61,143 bases of DNA from Candidatus Kapaibacterium sp. (GCA_004292595.1 RDXM01000096.1:1-61143), one strand, 5' to 3'. Counted from the stretch's first letter, positions 9,955 to 19,871 are shown. Notes: a model not told the origin generated them from the sequence alone. Program-made: numbers and translations.

Positions 9955-10039
9955 TAAGTCGGAATCTATCGGAAACGTGAAAACGGCATGGATAGCGACT
10001 TACGTCGGTATGACAGATGCTTTTTGCGAAAGTTCAAAA

Positions 10040-10897
10040 TTACTCAGTTTTTTGCGAATACTCATAAAATCCCGCATTCGATTTTCTTCCTAAACGCCCC
10101 GCTTCAATGTATTCACGCTGCATTGGCGAGGGAGCAAAGCGTGCTTCGTGGAAAAACTGTTCCCATACCGAAAGCGTAACAGCAAAATTTACATCCAAAC
10201 CAATCAAATCCATGAGTTCAAACGGACCGAGTTTGAAGCCCGCAGAGCGCATCAGTGCGTCAATCTGCTCAATAGTTGCCGCATTTTCTCGTGCGAGCGT
10301 CATTGCTTCGAGATAAAAACTTCGCGCCACACGATTGACAATAAATCCAGGTGTGTCCCGCGCCAGCACTGGTGTTTTCTTGATTGTGCGCGTAAAATCC
10401 GTTGCCGTAGCAAGCACGGTGTCGGCAGTTTGCACGTGCGGAATAATCTCGACAAGCGGCATAATATGAGCGGGATTGAAAAAGTGCATTCCCAAAAAGC
10501 GTACGGGATTGCTCACGCTTTGCGCAAGCGCAGTGATAGAAAATGACGACGTATTCGAGGCAATGAGCGCGTCCTGACGGAGAACAGTGGAGAGTTTCTC
10601 GAACAGTGCCGCTTTCGCGCTTTTGTCCTCAATAATTGCTTCAATCACCATATCGCATTCAGCAAGTTCTTTCAGTGTCGCGCAGTTCCGAAGATGTGCA
10701 AGTGATATTTCTACATCGTCGCTGGTCATAACATTTTTCTCTACAAGCCGCGTAAAAGCTGCTCGCAGAAAGTTCTGGCTCTGCAAACGCGCACTATCGG
10801 AGCTATCATAGAGGTTCACGCTATATCCCGCCCGTAAACACGCAAGCGCAATACCAGAACCCATTGCGCCAGCACCGCAAACACCGATTGTTTTCAT
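10040..10897 (-). CDS. 3-hydroxyacyl-CoA dehydrogenase
   Basis: NAD-dependent oxidation of 3-hydroxyacyl-CoA (for example 3-hydroxybutyryl-CoA) in beta-oxidation or butyrate-type pathways. The Rossmann motif GAGAMGSG lies at residues 8-15. SNTSS at 114-118 and MHFFNPAHIMPLVEI, with catalytic His138 and partner Glu150, are visible. The C-terminal helical dimerisation domain contains DTPGFIVNR and LGPFELMDLIGLD. 285 residues matches the stand-alone short form (Hbd/PaaH type), not the fused FadB. It is transcribed towards the acyl-CoA ligase with repeats between them. No thiolase or enoyl-CoA hydratase is in the window. Confidence 0.93.
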   Translation of the reverse strand: MKTIGVCGAGAMGSGIALACLRAGYSVNLYDSSDSARLQSQNFLRAAFTRLVEKNVMTSDDVEISLAHLRNCATLKELAECDMVIEAIIEDKSAKAALFEKLSTVLRQDALIASNTSSFSITALAQSVSNPVRFLGMHFFNPAHIMPLVEIIPHVQTADTVLATATDFTRTIKKTPVLARDTPGFIVNRVARSFYLEAMTLARENAATIEQIDALMRSAGFKLGPFELMDLIGLDVNFAVTLSVWEQFFHEARFAPSPMQREYIEAGRLGRKSNAGFYEYSQKTE

Positions 10898-11168
10898 AGT
10901 TTTTTTGAGATGATGTTGTCAGAAGTATGCCAAAAGATTTAAGAGCGCATATAGTTGTAGGCGCGGCGCAAGATACAAAAACACACTGCAATCAACAAAC
11001 ACGGGTTTTCTTCTGCTATCATCTTGTGCCAGAAAAGGTTTTATCGTAAGTTTGGCATTTCAGGGTATTTGTGCTGCGTGTTCGTATCACAATATGACGA
11101 AACTGCTTTTTGCAAAAAATGTACTTGAAAAATATAGTATAACTAATATACTTCACACACAAGATTTT

Positions 11169-12443
11169 ATGCGCCTTTCACAACTATATTTTCTCACGGC
11201 TCTCTGCACGTGCGCATTCTTTCTCGCTTCGTGCCAAGCCTACGTGCGAGATGTCAGCTCGCCTGTGGATTTGATTGACAATCGCAATCTCAATACCGAA
11301 AGCGCATTGCCACTGCTCTACACCGCCGTTGGTGGCACATTTGCCGAAGGACAACGCCAGATTTCGCCGCTTGCGTCGGTATTGTCCGATGAATGTATTC
11401 CGTCCAATGGCATTTCTGCCGATAACACCAACGGCACAGTTTTTAATATCGACGACGGAAACCCCGATTTTACGGAATCCTTGATAGGCAACGCATGGAT
11501 AAGCTATGGCAGTGTTGGTAAACACGTGCGCGTGATACTGGAAAAAGTAGATATTATCCGCTTCACGAGCGATAGTACGCGGCGCAGAGCCTTGTTTACG
11601 GCATATTTTTTTCATGGCATGGCGGTGCATTATCTCGCGTCGTATTGGGGCATTGCTCCTCGCATTGGCGGCGGTGTACTGAATGGCGGGGCATTTATTC
11701 CTTCCACACCGCTCCACGACACGTCGCTCGCATCCTTCGCCCGTGCGCTGGCAAATGTTCCCAGCAGCTACGAACGCCGCTTGGTTAATACCATGATTGC
11801 ACGAGTACATCTGCTCGAAGGCAGGTACAATCAGGCGTTGGCGGCAGTGCTGAATGGTCTTCAGCAGGGCGACCGCCCATTTCAAGCTACCTATACCGAC
11901 GGCGCATATAATTTTTGGGCAGACTACAATCGCCCTGATCCCTTTGGGCGTGGTCCTGTGCTGCCGCATCCGCGTTTTCGTGCCTACGTGATGGCAGAAG
12001 CCGCCGAAGCCGCCCGCATACCGCTTGTGCAAGGCATACGACCTGTTCCAGGGCGCACAGAACCATATTTCCTGCAAGCAAAATACGTGGAAAGTTCGCC
12101 GATTGATATTGCAACATGGCAAGAAAACGCGCTGATGCTTGCGGAACTGCGCCTGCGCTTGGAAAACAACACCCAAGCCGCGCTTGTCGAGGTCAATCGT
12201 GTTCGCGCTGCTGTGCCTGCGCCGCAAGGAATTACGCCGCTTGCAGCCCGTACAACCACAAATCTTGATTCTATTTTTCTTGAACGCGAAAAAGAATTTT
12301 TTGGAACAGGACTGCGCTTGCTCGACCAGCGCCGCTTGAATCGCTGGACGCAATTCACGGGCGCAAATGCAGCGCGAGCATGGTATTTTTTGCCTATTCC
12401 CAAGCGCGAATTTGACACCAACAAAAATCTCATACAGCCTTGA
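11169..12443 (+). CDS. SusD/RagB-family outer-membrane lipoprotein
   Basis: A lipoprotein of the SusD type, which cap SusC-like TonB-dependent importers and bind glycans or other nutrients. The signal peptide MRLSQLYFLT...FLASC places the lipidated cysteine at residue 22, which is why ATG at 11169 is preferred over the ORF start 39 codons upstream. The helical body ends with LEREKEFFGTGLRLLDQRRL, matching the conserved C-terminal region of the family where ERxxEF and D-RR recur. 425 residues is short to normal. No SusC-like receptor gene lies on either side, which is unusual; the next gene downstream is a sensor kinase. It may pair with a receptor elsewhere. Confidence 0.8.
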   Translation: MRLSQLYFLTALCTCAFFLASCQAYVRDVSSPVDLIDNRNLNTESALPLLYTAVGGTFAEGQRQISPLASVLSDECIPSNGISADNTNGTVFNIDDGNPDFTESLIGNAWISYGSVGKHVRVILEKVDIIRFTSDSTRRRALFTAYFFHGMAVHYLASYWGIAPRIGGGVLNGGAFIPSTPLHDTSLASFARALANVPSSYERRLVNTMIARVHLLEGRYNQALAAVLNGLQQGDRPFQATYTDGAYNFWADYNRPDPFGRGPVLPHPRFRAYVMAEAAEAARIPLVQGIRPVPGRTEPYFLQAKYVESSPIDIATWQENALMLAELRLRLENNTQAALVEVNRVRAAVPAPQGITPLAARTTTNLDSIFLEREKEFFGTGLRLLDQRRLNRWTQFTGANAARAWYFLPIPKREFDTNKNLIQP

Positions 12444-12504
12444 TAGATAAAAACTTACACAGATAGGTATGATTGATTACTTTCACGACACATTTCACCC
12501 CTAA

Positions 12505-15500
12505 ATGAAACGCTCAATGAAACATGGTATTCTGCGTGTTCTGTTCTTGTGCGGACTCCTTTTTGGGTATCTTCCTTTCTCCGTTGGTGCGCAGCAGATT
12601 CTCCAAACTGACGCGCTTACTTCTGAGCAAGGCTTGTATTCGCGCTATGTTCACGCAGTTTTGCAGGATAAATACGGCTTTGTGTGGTTCGCTACCGAGC
12701 AAGGGGCATTTCGTTGGGATGGCGTTTCCATGACCGCATTTTTGCACGAAAGCGGCAATGCGCAGTCGCTGCCGAGCAGTAACGTGCTGCACCTCCACGA
12801 GGATACACACGGCACATTATGGCTGGGAACCTCGTCAGGGCTTGCGCGTTTGAATCGAAACACCAACACGTTCCAACGCTTTTTTGCAAATAAACCGATT
12901 GCCGATATTCACGAAGACCGCTCCGGTCGGCTCTGGTGCTGGATTCATGCGGCGGCAATGCGCACCGACGAAATCGGTATTCTCGAAGAAGCACACAACG
13001 AAACGAATGCCAAAGAACGAACAGAAATGAGCGTAAAAGCAGGAGAGAAAGGCTTGCGCTCGGCGTATTTGTACGCATTTCTCCACGACTCGCAGGGAAA
13101 TATTTGGCTCGGCACAGCAAATGGTTTGCATCGTTTCAACGCCGCAGCGCATTCTTTTACCTCATTTTTTGCCGATAGCACCGTGCGCAGCCCCGCACCC
13201 GCCAATGCTCCAATAGCGCATATCCACTCGCTTGAGCAAGCCCAGAGCGGCGCACTGCTGCTCGGTACGGGCGAAGGGTTATTTCAGTGCAAGCCGAGCG
13301 CAGCCGACGGCGCCGCAAACAATCTCGCTCTGGAGGCGTTTGTCGGTGCGAACAGCACACCGCTTTTGCGCGAGAGTGGAATTATTGTGCTGAAAAAAGA
13401 TGGCGCAGGAAGCGTGTTTGCGGGCGCATTGCAGCGCACAAAGAGCGCAAATACGCTTGTGTGGATAGATATTCAGCGCGGCACAATGAGCCAAGCACTG
13501 CCCGTGCTGCCGCTTGAAGGCAAGGCGCAGAGCCACAGAACAGCGCAGGATGCGGCGAACGGTCATATCTACTGGGGTGTGGGCAATGGTGCAATGCGCC
13601 TCAGCACCGCACAAATGCAGAGCGAGCTGCTTTTTGCCAATGCCGATGCTCCGATGCGCTTAAACGCTGGTGTTGCGGGTATTTGCGTGAGTACAGCAGG
13701 GAAAATCTGGTGTGCGCGAACAAGTGCTGGCGTGAGTGCGCTTGCGCCGCCGCCGCCGCCGTTTGCTGCTCTCGGCGCACCATTGCTCGCGGCGCAGAGC
13801 GTCTCTGCGATTGCCGAAGCTCCAGACGGTACAATGTGGATTGGCTACATGAACGGCACAGGCGTAAGCCTCTTCAATCCTCGTACGCAAAGCATTTCCC
13901 ACCTTCGCAGCGATGCCCGCAATCCTCGCTCCTTGCATAGTTTCGACGGCGAAACGAGCATTTACGCCTTTTGTACCACCAAGTTCGGCGCACGGCGTGG
14001 CGCGTGGTGGGTTGGCGCATTCGCACTTGAGCGATTGATTGGCAAGGAAACCAGCGCAAATGCTGGCTTTGCGCATACATTCCCTCTCGGCAAGAATGCC
14101 ATTCCGATAAGCGCGATGCTCGAAGATGCCGACGGAAATTTTTGGATTGGAACGCACACTGGCGGCTTGTTTTTGCTGGACACCGCAGGCACTGTTCTCA
14201 AGCACTTCACCAACAACCCCAGCAATGACGAGAGCTTGGGAAATAATACGATTCACAGCATTATCCAAGACCGCACAAAAACGCTCTGGATTGGGCATGA
14301 AGGCGGCGTCGATAGTTTTCGTCCCAACGGCAAGGTTTTTCGCCATTTTCATGCGCAATCGTTGAGCGGAAATACGTTGAGCGAAAATACGTTGAGCGAA
14401 GAGACTGAAAATGACAACGCAGACGAGGGCAACAAAGCACGGTTTCATGCGGCTTCCAGCGTTATTGGTGCTGTTCACGCGCTTGTGTGCGACAGCAAAG
14501 GGCGCGTGTGGATTGGCTCGCAGGGCGGTCTTTCCTGCTTCGACCCCGCAACACAAGTATTTGTGCGGCATTTCAGCACACGAACAGGCTTGCCAAACAA
14601 CGCCATTGCGGGCATCGTGGAGGACGAGCGCGGGAATATTTGGGCGAGTACGCGGCGCGGCTTGTGCTGCATAGCAGAGGCAAACATCAATGGCGTAGAA
14701 AGCGCACCAATCCTCTCGTTTACTCGTGCAAGCGGTCTGGCGACGGATGAGTTTTCGAGCGGTGCAGCAACGCGCTCGCACGATGGAAAATTATGGTTTG
14801 GCGGGCGTTCTGCGATTGTGTATTTTCATCCTGATAGTCTTCGTGCGCATCTTGGCGTGGTTGCGGCTTCGGGCAAAGCAGTCATCACACATTTGAAAAA
14901 ATTTGGTGAAATTACGCTTTTTGAAGAGTATATTGCCGACGCAGAGCGCGTCGAGCTTGGTTATGCCGATAAAATTATTACGTTTGGCTATGCCGCACCC
15001 GCACTGCTTTATCCCGAACACACGCTGTTTTCCTACAAGTTAGAAGGGCTAGACACCGCATATATCCTTGCTGGTGCTGAACGCGAAGCAAAATACACCA
15101 GTCTTTCCGATGGCGAATATACCTTCCTTGTGAAAGCTGCCGACCACAACGGCGTGTGGCAGAAGCAAGCAACCGCGCTGCGTGTGATTGTCCGCCCGCC
15201 ATGGTGGCGCACATGGTGGTTTTTTACGGGAAACGGCGTACTTGCTTTCGTACTGGCATACTTTTTTCACAAGCAGCGTATTCTCAGTATTCAGCTTCGC
15301 AATCAAGAACTCACGCGCCTCGTTGATGAGCGGACGCACCAACTCCAAGAAGCAAATAACGAAGTTCATCGGCAGCTTGAAATTTTGGATGCGCAGGCGC
15401 AAGCTATTGAAATCAGTAATACGCGCTTGCAAGAAACCAATTTGCAGCTTGATTCGACCTTGCACGAACTGAAAGACACACAAACGCAACTCGTGCAGAG

Positions 15501-16272
15501 CGAGCGCATCAATGCAGCCGGAATGCTGACAGCCGGCGTGATGCACGAAATCAACAACCCAAACGCTTCTATTCATGCGGCAGTCGAGCTGGGGCAAGAG
15601 CAATTACGCGGCTTGGAGAAGTATTTTTTTTCGCTTCTGGATGCCGAAGGGCGCACAAGCACCGAAGCCAAAGGCTTTGCGGAGCGCGTTGCGAACCTTG
15701 CCGATATTTTGCAGATTGCGCTCACTGGCTCGGAGCGCATTGGCAATATCGTCATGGCATTGCAAGGATTTAGCAAGCATCAGCACGTAGGACACACGCG
15801 CAACGACGTAGGAACGGAAGTCCATGCTACTGCCACAATATTTCGCTATCAGTTCAAGGATATTCTGGTCGAAGAGCGCATCCCGCGCCAGACCCACGCA
15901 AAAGCGCAGTGGGACGAAATTAACCAAGCACTGCTGAATCTGCTCGTCAATGCCGCACAAGCCGGAGCAACGCAGATTCGTATTGCGGCAGAGGTGGCAG
16001 AGAGCGATGCACAAGGCGCAAAAAATCTCATTGTTTCGGTGAACGACAATGGAAAAGGCATGGATGCAGAAATACAACAACACATTTTTGAGCCGTTCTA
16101 CACCACCAAAAGCGTGGGAAATAGCGGCTTGGGGCTGAGCATTTCGCGGCAAATTATTGAGCGGCATCATGGCACAATAAGCGTGGAAAGCGCACCAGGA
16201 CAAGGCGCAACCTTTACAATGATGTTTCCACAAGATAACGGCACGGTCGCAATTCCCACAGCCTCGTCTTGA
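12505..16272 (+). CDS. Propeller-type sensor histidine kinase (Reg_prop/Y_Y_Y) 1
   Basis: A very large membrane sensor kinase. A signal peptide (about 1-29, ending SVGAQ) precedes periplasmic two-component propeller repeats of the W(I/L)GT-G type, such as LWLGTSSGLARLNR, IWLGTANGLHRFN, FWIGTHTGG and VWIGSQGGLSCFDP. These fill about residues 50-770. A Y_Y_Y domain follows (YKLEGLDTAY... DGEYTFLVKA), then one membrane segment at about 905-925 and a coiled coil. The cytoplasmic kinase has an H-box GVMHEINNPNAS (His near 1014) and an ATPase domain with NLLVNAAQAG, NDNGKGMD and GLGLSISRQI. No receiver or DNA-binding domain is fused, unlike many SusC/D-linked hybrid sensors, so a separate regulator is needed. 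A Pro run (APPPPPF) interrupts the propeller near residue 414. Confidence 0.93.
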   Translation: MKRSMKHGILRVLFLCGLLFGYLPFSVGAQQILQTDALTSEQGLYSRYVHAVLQDKYGFVWFATEQGAFRWDGVSMTAFLHESGNAQSLPSSNVLHLHEDTHGTLWLGTSSGLARLNRNTNTFQRFFANKPIADIHEDRSGRLWCWIHAAAMRTDEIGILEEAHNETNAKERTEMSVKAGEKGLRSAYLYAFLHDSQGNIWLGTANGLHRFNAAAHSFTSFFADSTVRSPAPANAPIAHIHSLEQAQSGALLLGTGEGLFQCKPSAADGAANNLALEAFVGANSTPLLRESGIIVLKKDGAGSVFAGALQRTKSANTLVWIDIQRGTMSQALPVLPLEGKAQSHRTAQDAANGHIYWGVGNGAMRLSTAQMQSELLFANADAPMRLNAGVAGICVSTAGKIWCARTSAGVSALAPPPPPFAALGAPLLAAQSVSAIAEAPDGTMWIGYMNGTGVSLFNPRTQSISHLRSDARNPRSLHSFDGETSIYAFCTTKFGARRGAWWVGAFALERLIGKETSANAGFAHTFPLGKNAIPISAMLEDADGNFWIGTHTGGLFLLDTAGTVLKHFTNNPSNDESLGNNTIHSIIQDRTKTLWIGHEGGVDSFRPNGKVFRHFHAQSLSGNTLSENTLSEETENDNADEGNKARFHAASSVIGAVHALVCDSKGRVWIGSQGGLSCFDPATQVFVRHFSTRTGLPNNAIAGIVEDERGNIWASTRRGLCCIAEANINGVESAPILSFTRASGLATDEFSSGAATRSHDGKLWFGGRSAIVYFHPDSLRAHLGVVAASGKAVITHLKKFGEITLFEEYIADAERVELGYADKIITFGYAAPALLYPEHTLFSYKLEGLDTAYILAGAEREAKYTSLSDGEYTFLVKAADHNGVWQKQATALRVIVRPPWWRTWWFFTGNGVLAFVLAYFFHKQRILSIQLRNQELTRLVDERTHQLQEANNEVHRQLEILDAQAQAIEISNTRLQETNLQLDSTLHELKDTQTQLVQSERINAAGMLTAGVMHEINNPNASIHAAVELGQEQLRGLEKYFFSLLDAEGRTSTEAKGFAERVANLADILQIALTGSERIGNIVMALQGFSKHQHVGHTRNDVGTEVHATATIFRYQFKDILVEERIPRQTHAKAQWDEINQALLNLLVNAAQAGATQIRIAAEVAESDAQGAKNLIVSVNDNGKGMDAEIQQHIFEPFYTTKSVGNSGLGLSISRQIIERHHGTISVESAPGQGATFTMMFPQDNGTVAIPTASS

Positions 16273-16302
16273 CAAGGCTTCTGAAATATTCCCTTCATTT
16301 TT

Positions 16303-18108
16303 ATGTTTGAACGAGAAATACAACGCGCAAAAGAATTGCTTACGCAACGCATGACTGCTGCCTCGCAATATGTTTACTGGGATGATATTCGTCGCAGGAC
16401 GGATATTGCTGTGTTTTACCGAAATTTCTTTGGTGCCGAGGCGCAATGGTGGGTGTTTGAACAGCAAATGCAGCGCGTCGCCAATACGCGCTTCGATACC
16501 TCCAACCCCGCATTAACAGGGCTTTTCAGCGAACTCGACCATATGCTGATGGAGTCTGCCCGCTTCGACCACCACGACCTCCATACTGCTCTTGAGCTTG
16601 CCGTAAAAACACGCTTCAATTACATTTTGCGCCCGCGCACAACGCTGAAGTGGTTTGTTTATCGCGGCGAGCCTACGAAAACCTTGCACGAAGTGATGCT
16701 GCGCATGGATTATTTTTTGGAATATGATTATATGCTTGATGGTGTGCGAGGATGGATAAGCTCGAAACAGCAGGAAAAATCAAACACGGAGACCAGCGCG
16801 AGCGGCGGGCATTTTTCTGGCAATACAGCGCAATTTTCCTCAGACCGCACCGATACTCGTTCACACGATACCCTCGCCAAACCAGATTCCGTGCGCCCAT
16901 TCAGAATAGATGCCAGTTTGGTGTCGGTCGTGGAGTTCGACCGCGTTCTGCAAAACGTTGATAACGAAGTCATTTTGGAGTATTCGCCCGAAGAATTTAC
17001 AGATTTGCTAACGCCAATATTTGAAATGTTCGATGAAATTCACGCTGGAGACCGCGCTTTGCAGCAATATCGTGGCAAAGTCCCCACGCCAGCACTGATT
17101 ATTTTCTTGGATGACAAAGGCATTTATCGCATCGCGCAAGAGCTGGAAGAGTTGATGAAAACTCGCTCCTTGCGCTATGTCGGGCAGCGTGAGTTTCTGC
17201 ACTTGCTGAATGATATTGTGGCAAAGTTGGAACTTTCCATTGACAACGACGAGCTTCCAGACTCCGCACCAAGAGAAAATAATGCCGCACTGCCGCTTGA
17301 TTTTACGCCAGAATTTCCTTCGCAAGAAGAGCCAATCCTTAAAGCAGACGACACTATCGGCGAGCTTGCTATCGGCGCAGCAATCCGCACAAAGCGCACT
17401 GCTTCGGGCGCAGAAGCTCCTTCGACGAATACCGATGTAGCAGATATTTCTACGGCGGATAGTTCTCCCATTTCCGAAGAGCCAAAACAAGTATTTTCGC
17501 ACGAGCGTTTTCCCAAAGAAGCACCACAGAAAACCTCCCATGCGGCTGATGAATCATTGACCACAACAGCCCCGCGACCCCCACGCGAAACCAGCAACCA
17601 AGCTCCGAATACGACGACCTCCGTTATTGATGCAGAGTTTGAAATCACCGAGCCGCTTGCAGCCTCGTCCGCCAAAGGAACGCCCCCCTCTGCAACGCAG
17701 TTCAATCATCCGTCGTTTGCGATGCAAGCCGCCGACCTCGCAGAAATGTTCAAAAACTTCGATTTTACGGCTGCTTCCGCTCCCTCTGTTACACTCAAAT
17801 CACCGCAAAAAACAGAAGCTCCGAAAACAGAAACTCTGAAAACAGAAGCTCCGAAAGCAGAAGTTCCGAAAGCAGAAGTTCCAAAAGCAGAAGCTCCGAA
17901 AGTGGATAAACCAGCAGAAGAGCAGAAGCCGAATAATCGCCCTGTATTGCAATTTCCCGCAGCAAGTTCATCGGCAGCGGAAAAACAATCTACCGCACTC
18001 GTTCCGTCCGAAAGCAAAAAAGCTGACCCAGAGCCGCCACGTTCTTCATTTTTTACGCGCTTTGGCAGTATTTTTGGCTCGTCGCGGCACAATGGAGAAC
18101 GCGAATAG
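16303..18108 (+). CDS. Unknown protein with repetitive Ala/Pro/Lys/Glu tail
   Basis: 601 residues, family not recognised, no signal peptide or membrane segment. The N-terminal ~150 residues look folded and are rich in aromatic residues (for example AEAQWWVFEQQMQRV and KWFVYRGEPTKTLHEVMLRM). A second folded block spans about 205-310. From about 330 the protein is low-complexity, with a short tandem repeat of the type KTEAPKTETLKTEAPKAEVP near 503-530. It ends in a basic, aromatic C-terminus (SSFFTRFGSIFGSSR) that might contact a membrane or partner. The start lies 30 bases after the propeller kinase, same strand, so it could be its co-transcribed partner; this is inference only. Confidence 0.75.
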   Translation: MFEREIQRAKELLTQRMTAASQYVYWDDIRRRTDIAVFYRNFFGAEAQWWVFEQQMQRVANTRFDTSNPALTGLFSELDHMLMESARFDHHDLHTALELAVKTRFNYILRPRTTLKWFVYRGEPTKTLHEVMLRMDYFLEYDYMLDGVRGWISSKQQEKSNTETSASGGHFSGNTAQFSSDRTDTRSHDTLAKPDSVRPFRIDASLVSVVEFDRVLQNVDNEVILEYSPEEFTDLLTPIFEMFDEIHAGDRALQQYRGKVPTPALIIFLDDKGIYRIAQELEELMKTRSLRYVGQREFLHLLNDIVAKLELSIDNDELPDSAPRENNAALPLDFTPEFPSQEEPILKADDTIGELAIGAAIRTKRTASGAEAPSTNTDVADISTADSSPISEEPKQVFSHERFPKEAPQKTSHAADESLTTTAPRPPRETSNQAPNTTTSVIDAEFEITEPLAASSAKGTPPSATQFNHPSFAMQAADLAEMFKNFDFTAASAPSVTLKSPQKTEAPKTETLKTEAPKAEVPKAEVPKAEAPKVDKPAEEQKPNNRPVLQFPAASSSAAEKQSTALVPSESKKADPEPPRSSFFTRFGSIFGSSRHNGERE

Positions 18109-18172
18109 AATTTCTGTACATGGTTTGTAAAATTTTTGTGAATAGTCTGCGAAATCTTTGTGGTGTCTTGCT

Positions 18173-18946
18173 TTACCGCAACATATCCCATGCAAGTTTG
18201 GCAATCACGCCACCGACAACAACCAAGAATAAACCACGCACAAAACGGCTTCCTTTCTGCACCGCTAAACGCGCTCCGACAAACGCCCCTGCAATGTTGA
18301 AGGCGGCAAGCGGAATACCAATTTCAAAGCGGACATTTCCTGTCCACAGGAAGTAGCCAAGCGCGGCGCAGCCCATCGCAAAATTTACTAGTTTTGCCGA
18401 CGAACTTGCATCCAAAAAGCCAAAACCCAGAAATCCGATAAAACCAAAGATGAGAAAACTTCCTGTGCCGGGACCGAAAAATCCATCGTACAGCCCCAAA
18501 ACCATTCCCAGTGCAACGCTGATAGCGCGTTGCTGGCTGGCTGTGCGGTGTGGCGCATGAATGCTCCCGAAATCCTTGCGGAATGCGGTGTAGAGGGCAA
18601 TCGCAATCAGCAACACCACAATGACAGGACGGAGAATGCTGCTGTCCAGCACCGTAAGTGCTTTCGCGCCCACCAGTGCCGAGCAAAAGCCCGCCAATGC
18701 AGCAGGAATCATGCTATGCCAAGGAATATGAACCGTGCGGATGTATTGTAGCGTTGCCATGCCCATTCCCTGAACGGCGGCAAATTTATTGGTGCCAATC
18801 ACGCTTGGAATAGGCATTTGCGGGAAAAGCAGGAGCAACGTGGGAATGAGAATCAGCCCGCCACCGCCGACCATAGAATCTATCAAACCCGCACAAAATG
18901 AGCTTGTGCAGAGAATGGCGAGTTTGAAAAAGGGAAGGTCGAGCAT
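18173..18946 (-). CDS. TauE/SafE-family sulfite or organic-anion exporter
   Basis: 257 residues with about seven to eight hydrophobic helices. It carries the family's paired N- and C-terminal repeats: SMVGGGGLILIPTLLLL near residues 24-40 and a matching half with YDGFFGPGTGSFLIFGF near 153-169. The Gly/Pro-rich motif after the first helix is typical of TauE/SafE (DUF81, YfcA-like) inner-membrane transporters, proposed to move sulfite, sulfoacetate or similar anions. It starts 35 bases after tatC on the same strand, so probably shares its transcript. Actual substrate unknown. Confidence 0.88.
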   Translation of the reverse strand: MLDLPFFKLAILCTSSFCAGLIDSMVGGGGLILIPTLLLLFPQMPIPSVIGTNKFAAVQGMGMATLQYIRTVHIPWHSMIPAALAGFCSALVGAKALTVLDSSILRPVIVVLLIAIALYTAFRKDFGSIHAPHRTASQQRAISVALGMVLGLYDGFFGPGTGSFLIFGFIGFLGFGFLDASSSAKLVNFAMGCAALGYFLWTGNVRFEIGIPLAAFNIAGAFVGARLAVQKGSRFVRGLFLVVVGGVIAKLAWDMLR

Positions 18947-18981
18947 GAAGAAAGAGGAAAGGAAAGAAGCTGTGATGCGCT

Positions 18982-19767
18982 TTATGGCTGTTCTGCTGCT
19001 CTTTTTGCGGAGATTTTTGCAACAACAATGCTGATTTCATACAGCACATACAACGGACACGCAAAAAGAAGTTGATTCACGGGGTCGGGGCTGGGCGTGA
19101 GAATGGCAGCAATGATGAGAATGACCACAATGGCGTGGCGGCGGTACTGGCGCATCATTGCTGAGGTAATCATGCCGATAGAAGCCAGCACAAAGGTAAT
19201 CATCGGCAGCTCGAAAATAAGCCCCGCGCCAAGCACGGTCATCGTGATAAAGCCAAAATACTCGTTTACGTCAATGATATTTTTGATAGCGGGATTGCCA
19301 AAGGAAACGCTGAATTGCAGCATAGCGGGAATCATCACGAAGTAGGCAAAACTCACACCAAGCAAAAAACACACCGTCGTAAAGACCGTGATTTTGCTTG
19401 CCCATTGCCGCTCATGCTTGTACAAGCCAGGTTCGATAAATTTCCAGAGTTGATAAATCACAAATGGGAAAGCGACGACAATTCCAGAAGCGAAAACAAC
19501 TTTGAAATACAAAAAAGGCTGCCCGAAAGGTCGTAGATTCTGGAGTTCGAGCTTGGCGGTGGTGGCGGGCTTGAGCAAAATCCAATTCATAATCTCGTTC
19601 ACAAACACGCCCGCAAGAATGCACCCAAGCAGGAGAAAAATGGCGGCTTTGAAAATACGCTGGCGTAATTCCTCCAAATGCCCCAGAAAACCTTGCTCTT
19701 GGTCGTTTGGATTTTCTTCGATACCAGCTTTATTGTCGTTGGAGATATTATTAGAAAGGATGCTCAT
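18982..19767 (-). CDS. tatC: Sec-independent (twin-arginine) translocase subunit TatC
   Basis: TatC is the polytopic receptor of the Tat pathway, recognising twin-arginine signal peptides and exporting folded proteins. The diagnostic N-terminal motif FLGHLEELRQRI lies near residues 27-38. About six membrane helices follow, with FEL in GLIFELPMITFVLA and TPSPDPVNQLLFACPL near the end. ATG at 19767 (MSILSN) is preferred; an in-frame start seven codons upstream is possible. TatA/TatB are not adjacent. A TauE-type exporter gene follows. Confidence 0.94.
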   Translation of the reverse strand: MSILSNNISNDNKAGIEENPNDQEQGFLGHLEELRQRIFKAAIFLLLGCILAGVFVNEIMNWILLKPATTAKLELQNLRPFGQPFLYFKVVFASGIVVAFPFVIYQLWKFIEPGLYKHERQWASKITVFTTVCFLLGVSFAYFVMIPAMLQFSVSFGNPAIKNIIDVNEYFGFITMTVLGAGLIFELPMITFVLASIGMITSAMMRQYRRHAIVVILIIAAILTPSPDPVNQLLFACPLYVLYEISIVVAKISAKRAAEQP

Positions 19768-19871
19768 GGTTGAGGAATAGTGGCGCAAATGTTCGACAAA
19801 ACGGGCATTTATACGTTAATGCAATAGCGAAGATATGACAACAGAAGGGAAAAAACAAGATTCTCAAAAGC

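Noticed and set aside
11184-12353. 389-codon minus-strand ORF opposite the SusD-like gene
   Set aside because: It is the antisense shadow of a well-supported gene; composition is Arg/Cys/His-rich and irregular.
13660-14781. 373-codon minus-strand ORF inside the propeller kinase
   Set aside because: Antisense shadow caused by the third-position pattern of the kinase gene; no recognisable motif.
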